DNA from: JACRCT01 sp049841135
GTDB lineage: Bacteria; Myxococcota; Myxococcia; Myxococcales; UBA5297
Length of the DNA stretch: 64,000 nt
Direction: 5' to 3'
NCBI GenBank assembly: GCA_049841135.1
Contig: JASGHK010000008.1
Span: 1,364,001 to 1,428,000 of the forward strand
The notes under the pieces were generated by a model. It was not told where the DNA came from and made no database searches. It worked only from the letters and a program-made list of their open reading frames with translations. Numbering within the stretch: the stretch's first letter is position 1; each line of letters begins with the position of its first letter. Positions 17,556-26,369 of this stretch are shown here, piece after piece. The translations under genes and the position numbers were made by a program.

Positions 17556-17584
17556 TTGTGGCCCACGAGCGCCCACCGTAGAAA
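17556..17584 (+). promoter_or_regulatory. Promoter of the ABC-2 permease, leaderless spacing
   Basis: TTGTGG, a 17-bp spacer and TAGAAA, followed by exactly seven bases and GTG 17592, so transcription would start at or next to the start codon. No Shine-Dalgarno is present. This decides the start in favour of GTG 17592 over ATG 17601. Confidence 0.45.
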
Positions 17585-17591
17585 GAGCGCC

Positions 17592-18374
17592 GTGGACCGC
17601 ATGCTCGTCATCCTCCGCAAGGAGCTGCGCGAGGTCCTGGGCAACAGGATGCTCGTCAGCTCGCTCGCCAGCTTGCCGCTGACCATGGTCGGCGTGAGCC
17701 TGGCCGTCATCGCCACGTACGTGAACGCCGACGAGGCCACGGTGCAGGCCATGGCGCACTACTACGCCCCGGAGGCCAAGGGCTCGGGCGCGCTCGCGGG
17801 GCTGTTGGACAAGACCCTGCGCAACTCCGTGGGCTTCTTCCTGGCGATGCCCGCCTTCCTGCCGGTGCTCATCGCCAGCCAGTCGGTGGCAGGCGAGAAG
17901 GAGCGGCGCACGCTCGAGCCGCTCCTGGCGACGCCGGTCACCGCGCTCGACGTCGTGCTGGCCAAGAGCCTCGCGGCGGTGATCCCCGCGATGATCATCA
18001 CCCTGGTCTCTTTCGTGGCCTTCGCCATTGGCGCCGACCTCTTGTGCGCCAAGGCCCTGGACCGCTGGCCGCTGCCCGACGCGCACTTCGCCTTCTGCCT
18101 CTTGGTGCTCGCCCCGCTACTCTCCTTCTTCGCCAACTGCGTCAGCGTGACCATCAGCGCGCGGGTTGGGGACCTCCGCCTGGCCCAGTCGCTGGCGGGC
18201 CTGACGGTCATGCCCATCTTCAGCGTGCTCGCTCTGCAGTTCGCGGGGCTCCTGACGCTGGGCGGCTGGGCCTACCCCGCGGCAGCGGTCCTGGCGCTCA
18301 TCGTCGATCTCGGCCTGCTCCGGCTGGCCGTCTCGATGTTCGACCGCGACCGGCTGCTCACCCGCTGGTCCTGA
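17592..18374 (+). CDS. ABC-2 type permease (NatB-like), orphan
   Basis: A 260-residue ABC-2 permease with six predicted membrane segments. It begins LRKELREVLGNRML, the amphipathic helix typical of these subunits. Further features are the segment GEKERRTLEPLLATPV between membrane helices (about 95-115), which is the coupling region of NatB/Abi-type permeases, and a long run of hydrophobic helices to the C-terminus. The family exports drugs, lipids or sodium with an ABC ATPase. No ATPase gene is adjacent; the one at 9175, lacking a permease, is the best partner candidate. The start is discussed under the promoter at 17556. Confidence 0.85.
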   Translation: MDRMLVILRKELREVLGNRMLVSSLASLPLTMVGVSLAVIATYVNADEATVQAMAHYYAPEAKGSGALAGLLDKTLRNSVGFFLAMPAFLPVLIASQSVAGEKERRTLEPLLATPVTALDVVLAKSLAAVIPAMIITLVSFVAFAIGADLLCAKALDRWPLPDAHFAFCLLVLAPLLSFFANCVSVTISARVGDLRLAQSLAGLTVMPIFSVLALQFAGLLTLGGWAYPAAAVLALIVDLGLLRLAVSMFDRDRLLTRWS

Positions 18375-18498
18375 GGAGCAGCGGCCCCGCGGCGGCCGCA
18401 TCCGCAGCCTTCGCGCGGCGAAATCTGCCATCGCACGCGTGGCTTCTTGCCCCTCTTCCGTGAGCCTGGAGCCCGAGGTCCAGCAGGTGGATCGCTGT

Positions 18499-18528
18499 TT
18501 GCTACGGCCAACCGGCGCACGTTAGGAT
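18499..18528 (+). promoter_or_regulatory. Candidate promoter of the SPFH/zinc-ribbon gene
   Basis: TTGCTA, an 18-bp spacer and TAGGAT, each matching four of six consensus positions, 35 bp upstream of the start at 18564. It lies in the 189-bp gap after the permease gene, in an otherwise unremarkable stretch. Confidence 0.35.
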
Positions 18529-18563
18529 TCGCCACTCAGGGCAATCGCCAAGGAGAGGACGCA

Positions 18564-19755
18564 ATGGGGATCTTCAGTTCCATCACCAACGAGGCCAAGC
18601 GCAACTTCATCGCCCGGCCCGACGAAGCCAAGGCTGACATCATCTACAAGTACCCGGAGCACAACATCCGGATGATGACGCAGCTGACCTGCCAGCCCGA
18701 CGAGATGGCGATCTTCGTCAACGAGGGCAAGGTCAAGGGCAAGCTGGGCCCCGGCGGCACCTACACCCTCGACGCCAAGAACATCCCCTTCCTCTCCGCG
18801 CTGCTCGAGAAGGCGACCGGCGGCAACCTGTTCATCGCCGAGGTCTACTTCGTCTCCACCCGCCAGGTCCCGAACATCAAGTTCGGCGGCTCGCTGGGCT
18901 CGGTCACCGACAACGTGACGCAGATGATGTGCGACGCGATGGTGTTCGGCGACTTCTCGGTGCAGGTCACCGACCCCGAGAAGCTGCTCTTCGGCATGGT
19001 CGGCTCGGGCAGTCAGCTGCAGAGCGGCAACGCCTTCCTGGAGTGGTTCAAGAACATCCTGCTCAAGTACCTCTCCGACGCCGTCGGCGAGCTGGGCGAG
19101 GGCAAGGGCTGGTCGCTCAACAAGATGATCAGCCCGCACTTCAAGCTCGAGCTGCAGAAGGCTCTCTTGGAGCAGATCAAGGACGAGGTCGATGCCCAGG
19201 GCATCAAGATCGCTCTCCTTCGGCAACTTCGTCCTCTCCATCAGCGACGAGGACAAGGCCGAGCTGAACAAGAAGAACATGGCCATCGCCGACGACCAGC
19301 GGCGCATGAACCTGGCCCAGAACCCGGCCTTCATGACCGTGGCCCAGGCGGAAATGATGCGCAACGCCGGCGTGGGCATGGCCAAGGGCGGCGAGGGGGC
19401 CGGTGCCGCCATGTCCGGCATGGGCATGGGCATGGGCTTCCAGATGGCCAACATGTTCGGCCAGCAGCAGCAGCAACAACAGCAGCAGATGCAGGCCCAG
19501 CAGCAACAGCAGCAGCAGCCCCAAGGCATCAAGTGCCCCGCCTGCAACCAGATGACGCCTCCCGGCAAGTTCTGCCAGCAGTGCGGCAAGCCGCTGGGCA
19601 CCAAGTGCGAGTGCGGCACGGACCTCGCCCCGGGCGCCAAGTTCTGCGCGAACTGCGGCAAGCCCGCTGGCCCGGCCGGCCCCAAGAAGTGCGAGTGCGG
19701 CACCGAGATCGCCCCGGGCGGCAAGTTCTGCCCGAACTGCGGCAAGCCGGCGTGA
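18564..19755 (+). CDS. SPFH-domain protein with Gln-rich linker and zinc ribbons, one frameshift
   Basis: Read through one indel, this is a protein of about 396 residues of the soluble SPFH/virion-core-like type. The SPFH-like domain (about 20-240) begins with NIRMMTQLTCQPDEMAIFVN. A helical region follows, then Met/Gly-rich and Gln-rich linkers (runs of up to nine Gln). Three CxxC-type zinc-ribbon units close the protein: CPACNQMTPPGKFCQQCG, CECGTDLAPGAKFCANCG and CECGTEIAPGGKFCPNCG. Near 19215 an extra T in GCTCTCC breaks the frame; removing it restores KIASFGNF. Start ATG 18564 follows AAGGAGAGG. The domain order is shared with widespread but little-studied bacterial proteins. It is the third SPFH-type gene within 8 kb. 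Confidence 0.83.
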
Positions 19756-19782
19756 TGAGCGGTTCGACTCGCTAGCAAGAAA

Positions 19783-19819
19783 CGGCGGGGCCTTCGACGA
19801 GGCCCCGCCGTCCTTTTGG
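19783..19819 (+). terminator. Rho-independent terminator after the SPFH/zinc-ribbon gene
   Basis: A 10-bp perfect stem, CGGCGGGGCC and GGCCCCGCCG, with an 8-base loop, followed by TCCTTTTGG. It lies 28 bp beyond the stop at 19755 and ends just before the PilZ gene. Confidence 0.8.
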
Positions 19820-19826
19820 AGAAGCC

Positions 19827-20165
19827 ATGCAGCGCGAGCGGCGCAAAGCCAAGCGGCACCCGCTGGAGATCACCATCGAGATCTCCATTGGCAAGGACCT
19901 CATCTTCCAGGCGACACGCGACCTGTCGCGCACCGGCGCGTTCCTGGAGCGGGCCATCCCGTACAAGGTGGGGACGAAGGCGAAGCTGAAGATCCTGCTG
20001 CCCGACGGCGGCGCGCCCATCGTCTGCTGGGGCGAGGTGGTCAACGTCCCCGACAAGTCCGAGGTCGGAATGGGACTGAAGTTCGTGGACATCACGGACG
20101 CGGACCAGCGGCGCATCGAGATCATGGGCATCGGCATGAGTTCGGACGGAGAGACGATCATCTAG
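19827..20165 (+). CDS. PilZ-domain protein
   Basis: A 112-residue single-domain PilZ protein. The c-di-GMP motif is present: basic residues RKAKRHP at 6-12 and DLSRTG at 32-37, the D/N-x-S-x-x-G element. A beta-barrel pattern follows, with KAKLKILLPDGG, CWGEVVNV and GMGLKFVDI. It resembles the stand-alone PilZ proteins that are numerous in myxobacteria. An effector role in motility or exopolysaccharide control is likely, but no target is named by its neighbours. It is followed 32 bp later by the EcsC-like gene, probably in one transcript. Confidence 0.85.
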   Translation: MQRERRKAKRHPLEITIEISIGKDLIFQATRDLSRTGAFLERAIPYKVGTKAKLKILLPDGGAPIVCWGEVVNVPDKSEVGMGLKFVDITDADQRRIEIMGIGMSSDGETII

Positions 20166-20197
20166 AGGTGGTCGGCCGGCAGCCCAGGGAGGGACCC

Positions 20198-20773
20198 GTG
20201 GCGAAACTCAACTCGTTCACGCCATCGCAGCTCAAGAAGCTGGCGAGCGCGCAGTTCTCGACGCTGGTCATCTCGGAGATCGGCCGGGCGAAAGCCCGCA
20301 TCCACGATCTCGAGCGGACCTACCCCTCCGCCAGCAAGGACGAGCTGGCCACCCGGCTCATCGACGACAAGAAGTCCCTGGCGGCCACCGCGGGGGCGGT
20401 GAGCGGGCTCTTCGGGCTGGTCTCCGTGCCGCTGGATCTCGTCTTCGTGACCTACCTGCAGATCTCGCTGCTGGTCAGCATCGCGGTGCTGCACAAGGTC
20501 AACCTCAAGTCCGAGCGCGCGCAGGACGAGCTGCTGGACCTGCTGGGCTACGCCAACGGCGCGGGGCCGATGGTACGGGCCGGACCGAAAGTGGTGGGTC
20601 GCATCGCCATCGCCCTCTTCCAGCGTGGCGGGCTGCCGTGGCTGGGGCGGGCCGTTCCAGTCATCGCCTCGCCGCTGACGGCGTACCTGAACAACCGCGC
20701 GCTCAAGCGAGTGGGCGACGAGGCGGTCCGCTTCTACTCGAAGGAAGGCAAGAAGCAGAAGGCCGACGATTGA
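20198..20773 (+). CDS. EcsC-family protein
   Basis: A 191-residue protein with the EcsC-family layout: a charged helical N-terminus, DDKKSLAATAGAVSGLFGLV at about 61-80, two hydrophobic segments including VPLDLVFVTYLQISLLVSIA, and a C-terminal region with the ERAQDELLDLLG helix. EcsC proteins are membrane-associated and of unknown biochemical role; the name comes from the Bacillus ecs operon. Start GTG 20198 follows AGGGAGG with good spacing. The stop codon overlaps a TTG that could start the next gene. Confidence 0.8.
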   Translation: MAKLNSFTPSQLKKLASAQFSTLVISEIGRAKARIHDLERTYPSASKDELATRLIDDKKSLAATAGAVSGLFGLVSVPLDLVFVTYLQISLLVSIAVLHKVNLKSERAQDELLDLLGYANGAGPMVRAGPKVVGRIAIALFQRGGLPWLGRAVPVIASPLTAYLNNRALKRVGDEAVRFYSKEGKKQKADD

Positions 20774-20784
20774 CGACCGCTGCG

Positions 20785-22318
20785 GTGAGCCGCATCGCCC
20801 TCCTCTGCGCTGCGATCGTGAGCTTCGCGAGCGCGCCTGCGGGCGCATGCGATTGCAGGATCGCACAGACTACCGAAGGGTATGAGTGGGCCGACCAGGT
20901 CTTCGTCGGCGATGTCACCGCGCTCGAGAACGACGTGGGCGGGGTGCGCGCGACCTTCCGCGTCAAGGACCAGTGGAAGGGCGTCGCCTCCAGCTCCGTC
21001 GACATCTTCAACGAAGCCCAGTGGTGCGAAGACATGCACCTTCGGGTTGGAGCGACCTACCTCCTCTTCGCGGCCAAGGGCGAGGCGAACCGCTGCACGT
21101 CGCGCCCGATTGACGAATCGGCGCGGGCCCTCGCCGAGTTGGGCCCTCCTTTTCCGGCCGCGACCGTCGTGCGCCTGCGCTGGACCAGCTTTGCCCTTGC
21201 AGCAGCGCTCGCTCTCTTGGCGAGCGGAATGTTTGTTCGCCGCGCGCGCCGCCCGTTGACGGCCATGGTCTTGGTCCTCGCAGTATCAGCGCTGGGGCTC
21301 GGAGCTTCGAAGCTGGGCGTCGAACGGGCCTTCGAGGCAGACCTGCTCCGGCGGCTGCACGATCACGACGCGCAGTGTGAATCAGGGCTTGAGGCACCGC
21401 CCGGCCCGGGCTGCGTCGACACTGCCTTCGAGCTTCCGCCTCCTGTGAGGAACGGCTGGGGCGAGTGGGCATTCTCCGGAGGGCCCTTCGTCGCGACGTC
21501 GCAGGATGCGTTTTGCGTCTTCGACGCTCGCGATGGCAGTTCCCGATGCCTCGCGGAGAACGACGGCCGCGGGCCCGCCACCTTGGCGATCGCTCAGGAC
21601 GGCACGCTCGCGGTCTCCGCCAGGCTCGACCACTTCACCCTCTGGCGCCTGGACGAGAAGGACGCGAGCCCTCGCAAGATCGCCACCAGGGATCTTACCG
21701 AGGAAGAGCGCGAGGCCTCCTCTCGCGCTTGGTGGGGCGACGGCTGCGCCTTGGCCGGTCTGGATGACTCTGCGAACGTGATCACCTTCCTCTGTGGCGA
21801 CTCGCTCGAGCGCTGGAACCTCTCGACGGGCACGCGGCTCTCGTCGTGGAAGGTGGACGGCGGAAACTGGGGTCTTGCGCTCTCGCCGGACAGGAAGAGC
21901 GTGGCGCTCGCAACTTTCGAAACGGGCTCTGCACTCGAGATTCGGTCGACCGAAACCGGCCAACGACTCGCAAGCCGGCCACGGAAGGCGCTGGAGGGCC
22001 GAGCGTCGCTCGTGTTCGTCGGCAACCAGGTGCTCGCCGTCCACGACCCGTTCAGCACGAGAGTCGAGCTGCTGGAACTGGCCGGGTCAGAGTTGAAGAC
22101 AAGGTGGTCGGTCGAGACGGGCTGCAGGACCGACGCGCTCCTTCGCGCGAGCGATGGCGTCCTCGTCGTGGCAAACGACTCGCGGATACTCGACGTCCAA
22201 ACCGGTCGCGTCGTCGGCAGAGCTCGGTGGAGGGGCTGCCCTTGGAGAAGTTGGCCCGCGAACCTTCCTCGTGAAGCGCTTCGCGGGCCCCGTCGTGGTC
22301 CGACGCTGCAGCTGGTAG
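20785..22318 (+). CDS. TIMP/NTR-like domain fused to a membrane pair and probable propeller, 3' frameshift
   Basis: A protein of about 510 residues. A signal peptide ends at AGA, so the mature protein starts CDC (Cys 22 and 24). The first domain (about 22-125) has EWADQVFVGDVTAL, FRVKDQWKGV, a Cys pair and GATYLLFAA, the pattern of bacterial netrin/TIMP-like domains, in which the N-terminal CxC Cys is exposed. Two membrane helices follow (about 135-180), then a 300-residue domain with repeated beta motifs such as LAIAQDGTLAVSARLDHFTL and WGLALSPDRKSVAL, probably a WD-like propeller. Near 22217-22235 an extra base shifts the frame; corrected, it ends RTFLVKRFAGPVVV and stops at 22316. TTG 20770, overlapping the EcsC stop, is an alternative start. 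AGAC could also act as a weak lipobox. Confidence 0.68.
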
Positions 22319-22323
22319 CCGGG

Positions 22324-23946
22324 TCAGCTCCGCAGCCCCGGCGCCTCGTGACCGGTCCGCGTCACATACTCGGTGTATCCGCCGCCGTAGACGTGCGGCC
22401 CCTGCGGCGTCAGCTCCAGCACCCGGTTCGACAAGGCTGCCAGGAAGTGTCGGTCGTGGGAGACGAAGAGCATCGTCCCCTCGAAGTCGTGCAGCGCGTC
22501 CACCAGCATCTCGCGCGTCGCCATGTCCAGGTGGTTGGTCGGCTCGTCGAGCACCAGGAAGTTGGGCGGATCGAAGAGCATCCGCGCCAGCACCAGCCGC
22601 GCCTTCTCGCCTCCGGAGAGGATGCGGCAGGGCTTCTCCACGTCGTCGCCCGAGAAGCCGAAGCAGCCGGCCAGCGTCTTGAGCGCCCCGATGGAGGCCT
22701 TGGGGAAGGAGTCCTCGAGCGTGTTCCAGACGGTGTTCTCCGGCGCCAGCAGGTCCATGGCGTGCTGCGCGAAGTAGCCGATCTTCACGCTGCCCCCGAC
22801 CGCGACTTCGCCGCTGTCCGGCTGCGACGCCCCCGCTATCAGCTTGAGCAGCGTCGACTTGCCCGCACCATTGACGCCCATCACGCACCAGCGCTCGCGG
22901 CGGCGGACCAGGAAGTCGAAGCCCTGGTAGATGACGTTGTCGCCGTAGGCCTTGTCCACCTTGGCCAGCCGCGCCACGTCCTCGCCCGAGCGCGGCGCCG
23001 GGTGGAACTCGAAGCGCAGCGTCTTGCGCCGCCGTGGCGGCTCGACCTTGTCGATCTTCTCGAGCTTCTTGACCCGCGACTGCACCTGCGCGGCGTGAGA
23101 GGCGCGGGCCTTGAACCGCTCGATGAACTCCATCTCCTTGGCGAGCATGGCCTGCTGGCGCTCGTACTGCGCTTCGGCCTGGGCCTCGTTGATGGCGCGC
23201 TGCTTCTCATAGAAGTCGTAGTTGCCGGTGAAGCTGGTCAGCTCGCCGCCCTCGATCTCCACGACACGGCTGACGACGCGGTTCATGAACTCGCGGTCGT
23301 GGCAGGTCATCCAGACCGCGCCCTCGTAGGCCTTGAGGAAGCCTTCGAGCCAGATGATCGACTCGATGTCGAGGTGGTTGGTCGGCTCGTCGAGGAGCAT
23401 GGCGTCGGGCCGCATCAGGAGGATACGCGCCAGCGCCACGCGCATCTTCCAACCGCCGGAGAGCGCGCCCACGTCGCCGTCCATCATCGGCCCGGAGAAG
23501 CCCAGGCCCGCCAGGATCTCGCGGGCCCGCGACTCGAGCCCGTAGCCGCCCAGCTCGTCGAAGCGCGCCTGCACGTCGCCGAAGCGCTCGACCAGCTGGT
23601 CCATCTCGTCCATGCGGTCCGGGTCGGCCATGGCGTGCTCGAGCTCGTGCAGCTCGCGGGCGATCGCCGAGACCGGGCCGGCGCCGTCCATGGTCTCCTC
23701 GGCGGCGGTCTTGCCGCTCATCTCGCCGACGTCCTGGCTGAAGTAGCCGACGGTCACGCCGCGGTCGATGGAGACCTGGCCCTCGTCCGGCGCCTCCTCG
23801 CGCATGATCATCCGGAAGATGGTGGACTTGCCGGCGCCGTTGGGGCCGACGAGGCCGACCTTCTCGCCGCGGTGGATGGCGGCGGTCGCCTCCACGAAGA
23901 GGAGCTGCTTGCCATGCTGCTTGCTGATTCGGTCGATTCGGATCAC
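22324..23946 (-). CDS. ABC-F family ATPase
   Basis: A 540-residue duplicated ABC ATPase without membrane segments. It has two Walker A motifs (GPNGAGKS at about 35-42 and GVNGAGKS at about 350), two signatures (LSGGWKMR and LSGGEKAR) and two Walker B segments ending LLDEPTNHLD and VLDEPTNHLD. The linker carries the charged helical ABC-F insert (AQAEAQYERQQAMLAKEMEF). ABC-F proteins bind the ribosomal E site and act in translation control or antibiotic protection. The overall sequence resembles the housekeeping YbiT/Uup types more than resistance factors, but I cannot assign the subclass. GTG 23946 is the start, with AAGGAC upstream. It converges on the TIMP-like gene with five bases between stops. 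Confidence 0.88.
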   Translation of the reverse strand: MIRIDRISKQHGKQLLFVEATAAIHRGEKVGLVGPNGAGKSTIFRMIMREEAPDEGQVSIDRGVTVGYFSQDVGEMSGKTAAEETMDGAGPVSAIARELHELEHAMADPDRMDEMDQLVERFGDVQARFDELGGYGLESRAREILAGLGFSGPMMDGDVGALSGGWKMRVALARILLMRPDAMLLDEPTNHLDIESIIWLEGFLKAYEGAVWMTCHDREFMNRVVSRVVEIEGGELTSFTGNYDFYEKQRAINEAQAEAQYERQQAMLAKEMEFIERFKARASHAAQVQSRVKKLEKIDKVEPPRRRKTLRFEFHPAPRSGEDVARLAKVDKAYGDNVIYQGFDFLVRRRERWCVMGVNGAGKSTLLKLIAGASQPDSGEVAVGGSVKIGYFAQHAMDLLAPENTVWNTLEDSFPKASIGALKTLAGCFGFSGDDVEKPCRILSGGEKARLVLARMLFDPPNFLVLDEPTNHLDMATREMLVDALHDFEGTMLFVSHDRHFLAALSNRVLELTPQGPHVYGGGYTEYVTRTGHEAPGLRS

Positions 23947-24030
23947 GGGAGCGTTCGGTCCTTGGAACTGGCCTTCACATCAAAGGGCCGAAGCTTCTAA
24001 CCGAAAGAGGGCCGAAGATCCCGCATTCGT

Positions 24031-24618
24031 TCAGCAGTCGTCCCCGCACCAGCCGCCACACCCATCGTCGCCGCAGCCCCAGGAGCAGTCGGGGATGCAC
24101 TCGTCCTCCCAGCAGTCCCCGCACCAGCCGCCGCAGCCGTCGTCTCCGCAGCCCGCCGAGCAGTCGGGCTCGCAGGTCACGGTCGACCAGCAGGTTCCGC
24201 CGAAGCAGGTCTGGCCCCAGCCGCAGTCACCGCACCAGCCGCCGCAGCCGTCGTCGCCGCACTCACCGCAGGAGGGAACGCAGCTCGGCTCGTCCCAGCT
24301 CGAGTCGGTCCAGCAGGTGCCGCCGAAGCAGCTCTCGCCCAGGCCGCAGCTACCGCACCAGCCGCCGCAGCCGTCGTCACCACACTCGCCGCACGACGGC
24401 ACGCAGACCCAGTCGCCGACGCACTGCCCGCTGCTGTCGCAGGAACCGAAGTCGCAGCTGCCGCACGAGCCGCCACATCCATCGCCGCCACAGGCCTTGC
24501 CGTCGCACTCGGGCGAGCAGTGGTGGCCGGAACCGTCGCTCGGGTGGCCGTAGTGGACGACCTGGAACTCGCATGCGGAGAGGGCGACCAGCATGACTCC
24601 CAGGTGGCGGATCTTCAT
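24031..24618 (-). CDS. Lipoprotein with CGDDGCGGWCG repeats
   Basis: A 195-residue protein with GGAGG before ATG 24618. The N-terminus is a lipoprotein signal (LVALSAC, Cys 16). The mature part is almost entirely Cys, Gly and Asp: the core CGGDGCGGSCG or CGDDGCGGWCG occurs five times, separated by spacers such as GLGESCFGGTCW and GWGQTCFGGTCW. It ends with the repeat itself, CGDDGCGGWCGDDC. The repeat suggests a chain of small disulfide-knotted or metal-binding units at the cell surface. I know the motif from Cys-rich exported proteins of Myxococcota but no function is established. It diverges from the gene at 24765. Confidence 0.8.
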   Translation of the reverse strand: MKIRHLGVMLVALSACEFQVVHYGHPSDGSGHHCSPECDGKACGGDGCGGSCGSCDFGSCDSSGQCVGDWVCVPSCGECGDDGCGGWCGSCGLGESCFGGTCWTDSSWDEPSCVPSCGECGDDGCGGWCGDCGWGQTCFGGTCWSTVTCEPDCSAGCGDDGCGGWCGDCWEDECIPDCSWGCGDDGCGGWCGDDC

Positions 24619-24751
24619 CGGGGCCCTCCGACGCGCGTGAACGACGAGGACACCCCGGTGCCAGCGCGGAGGTTAGGGGGGGCGCCGGGGCTGCGCTCGA
24701 ATGCCTCGGGCCGTGCAGCCGTCCTCCTGGCACGTGGGGTTCTCCCTCGGC

Positions 24752-24757
24752 TAAGGT
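24752..24757 (+). promoter_or_regulatory. -10 hexamer TAAGGT with leaderless spacing
   Basis: TAAGGT ends seven bases before ATG 24765 and there is no Shine-Dalgarno. The same spacing recurs at 17592, 25789, 32870, 37652 and 61136. No good -35 is visible. Confidence 0.35.
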
Positions 24758-24764
24758 CGAATGC

Positions 24765-25730
24765 ATGCAGGTCTCTGCTCTCCTCCTCGCACTCGCGCTC
24801 TCCAGCGGTGGCGCCCAACCAGCGAAGCAAGCCGAGCCGGCCGAAGCCACCACACCGGCCAAGGCGGCTCAGCCATCGGCCTCCAAACCCGTCGAGCCCG
24901 TTGCCGCTGGGAAGCTCTTGGATTGTGGCGAGCTCACCTGCCGCCACTTCGACACGCCAGCCAAAGCCTTTGCCTACGCGATCTCCTCCAAACCGCTCGT
25001 CCTGGGCCTGGGCGAGTACCACGAGATCGAGGGTGGCCCGAAGGTGAAGTCCGCTCTCAAGCGCTTCACCGAGTCGATGCTGCCGCTGCTCAAGGGCAAG
25101 GCGAGCGACCTCATCGCCGAGACCTGGATCACCAACGGCAACTGCGGCAAGGCGGAGGTCGAGGCCAAGCAGCAGATCGAGAAGGAGACCGAGCGCCCAG
25201 CCACGACCGAGGACGAGGTCGTCACCATGCTCAAGAAGGGCAGCTCGCTCGGCATCGCTCCCCACATCCTCGCCGTCGAGTGCGAGGACTACGAGGACCT
25301 GCTCGACGACAAGGGCGAGATCGACAACGTGAGGCTTCTCGAGATGGTCACCCGCCTGCTCCGTGAGAAGGCCGAGAAGCTCGCGCGCGACCAGGGGCCC
25401 GAGGGCCAGGCGGTCGTCATCTACGGCGGAGCGCTCCACAACGACCTGTCGCCGTCCGAGGAGCTGGCCAGCTTCAGCTTCGGACCGGAGCTCAAGAGGT
25501 CGACGGGCGGCCGCTACGTGCAGCTGGGGCTCTACGTCCCCGAATTCATCGAACGCGATGAGGAGACCAAGCAGGCGGCGTGGCACCCGCTCTTCCTCAA
25601 GCACGTCTCCACGACCAAGACGCTGCTCATCTCCCTGGCGCCCGACGCCCACCTGCTCATCTTCCCGCGCTCGACCAAGGCCGCCGCGAAGCCGGCGACC
25701 AAGCCCGCTCCCGCGCCAGCCAAGCGATGA
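24765..25730 (+). CDS. Exported ChaN/TraB-like protein
   Basis: A 321-residue protein with a signal peptide (1-17) and a low-complexity Ala/Pro/Lys segment to about 48. The folded part starts KLLDCGELTCRHFDTPAKAF and contains LVLGLGEYHEIEGG (about 80-93), SDLIAETWITNG, AVECEDYEDLLD and VVIYGGALHND (about 226-236). The pattern G-x-GE-x-H early and YGG-x-HND late resembles the EreA/ChaN/TraB superfamily, whose members include haem-binding lipoproteins and metal-dependent hydrolases. The exact branch is unclear. The tail is Lys/Ala/Pro-rich. The gene begins directly after a -10-like hexamer. Confidence 0.65.
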   Translation: MQVSALLLALALSSGGAQPAKQAEPAEATTPAKAAQPSASKPVEPVAAGKLLDCGELTCRHFDTPAKAFAYAISSKPLVLGLGEYHEIEGGPKVKSALKRFTESMLPLLKGKASDLIAETWITNGNCGKAEVEAKQQIEKETERPATTEDEVVTMLKKGSSLGIAPHILAVECEDYEDLLDDKGEIDNVRLLEMVTRLLREKAEKLARDQGPEGQAVVIYGGALHNDLSPSEELASFSFGPELKRSTGGRYVQLGLYVPEFIERDEETKQAAWHPLFLKHVSTTKTLLISLAPDAHLLIFPRSTKAAAKPATKPAPAPAKR

Positions 25731-25775
25731 AGGTCGGGAATCGGCTCAGATATGCAGGCTGGCGGCTCTCCGCAG

Positions 25776-25781
25776 TAGGCT
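25776..25781 (+). promoter_or_regulatory. -10 hexamer TAGGCT with leaderless spacing
   Basis: TAGGCT ends seven bases before GTG 25789, with no Shine-Dalgarno between. It supports GTG 25789 over TTG 25798 as the start. Confidence 0.3.
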
Positions 25782-25788
25782 CGGGCCC

Positions 25789-26337
25789 GTGCTCGGATTG
25801 AAGCTACAGCTGGTGCTGGAGGTGCGGCTCAACCACGCGGCCCTGGGCGTGCGCGATCTGCGCGAGCGGGTCTTCCTCACCAAAAAGCGCGGCGAGTCGC
25901 TGGACCACGTGCTGATGAAGTTCCTGTCCTGGCTGCTCTTCTACCACCCTGAGCTGCGCATCGAGGTCGAGGCCGACCAGCACTACAAGCCGGACCTCGT
26001 GCGCTTCGACGAGCGCGGCGCGCCGCTGCAGTGGGTCGACTGTGGGCAGACCGCGCTCAAGAAGCTCGACCGCATCGCCAGCAAGAACCGCAAGACGCTC
26101 ATCGACATCGTCAAGCCCACCGAGCGCGAGCTGCGGCTCTTCAAGGACGCGGCCGACTCGAAGATCGCCCGGCCGGAGCGGGTGCGGTACTTCGCCTTCC
26201 GCGACGGCTTCCTCAACGAGCTCGCGGAGCGGGTCCACGGGCGGCATCAGGTGGAGGCCACGGTGGTGGGCGACGCGGAGGGCCTGGAGTTGGTCATCGA
26301 CGGGGTGGCGATCTCCAGCCCCGTCGTCCGGCTCTAG
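25789..26337 (+). CDS. YaeQ-like protein
   Basis: A 182-residue soluble protein resembling the YaeQ family, which has a PD-(D/E)xK nuclease-like fold. Visible family features are the N-terminal strand pair LKLQLVLEVRLNHAAL, the helix GESLDHVLMKFLSWLLFYHP at about 44-63, and the central strand and helix DLVRFDERGAPLQWVDCGQT with KKLDRIASKN. YaeQ proteins have been linked to transcription elongation, but nuclease activity is not established. It is preceded by a leaderless promoter signal and lies 32 bp before cheW. Confidence 0.72.
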   Translation: MLGLKLQLVLEVRLNHAALGVRDLRERVFLTKKRGESLDHVLMKFLSWLLFYHPELRIEVEADQHYKPDLVRFDERGAPLQWVDCGQTALKKLDRIASKNRKTLIDIVKPTERELRLFKDAADSKIARPERVRYFAFRDGFLNELAERVHGRHQVEATVVGDAEGLELVIDGVAISSPVVRL

Positions 26338-26357
26338 GGCTGCCCTGCGATTGGAAG

Positions 26358-26363
26358 TATTCT
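26358..26363 (+). promoter_or_regulatory. -10 hexamer TATTCT upstream of cheW
   Basis: TATTCT ends six bases before GTG 26370. No ribosome binding site is present, so cheW may be made from a leaderless transcript. Confidence 0.3.
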
Positions 26364-26369
26364 CTCCTC

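Noticed and set aside
20638..24000. An 1120-codon plus-strand frame
   Set aside because: Its middle is the real TIMP-like gene up to about 22217. Beyond that it runs antisense to the ABC-F gene and loses all protein-like pattern.
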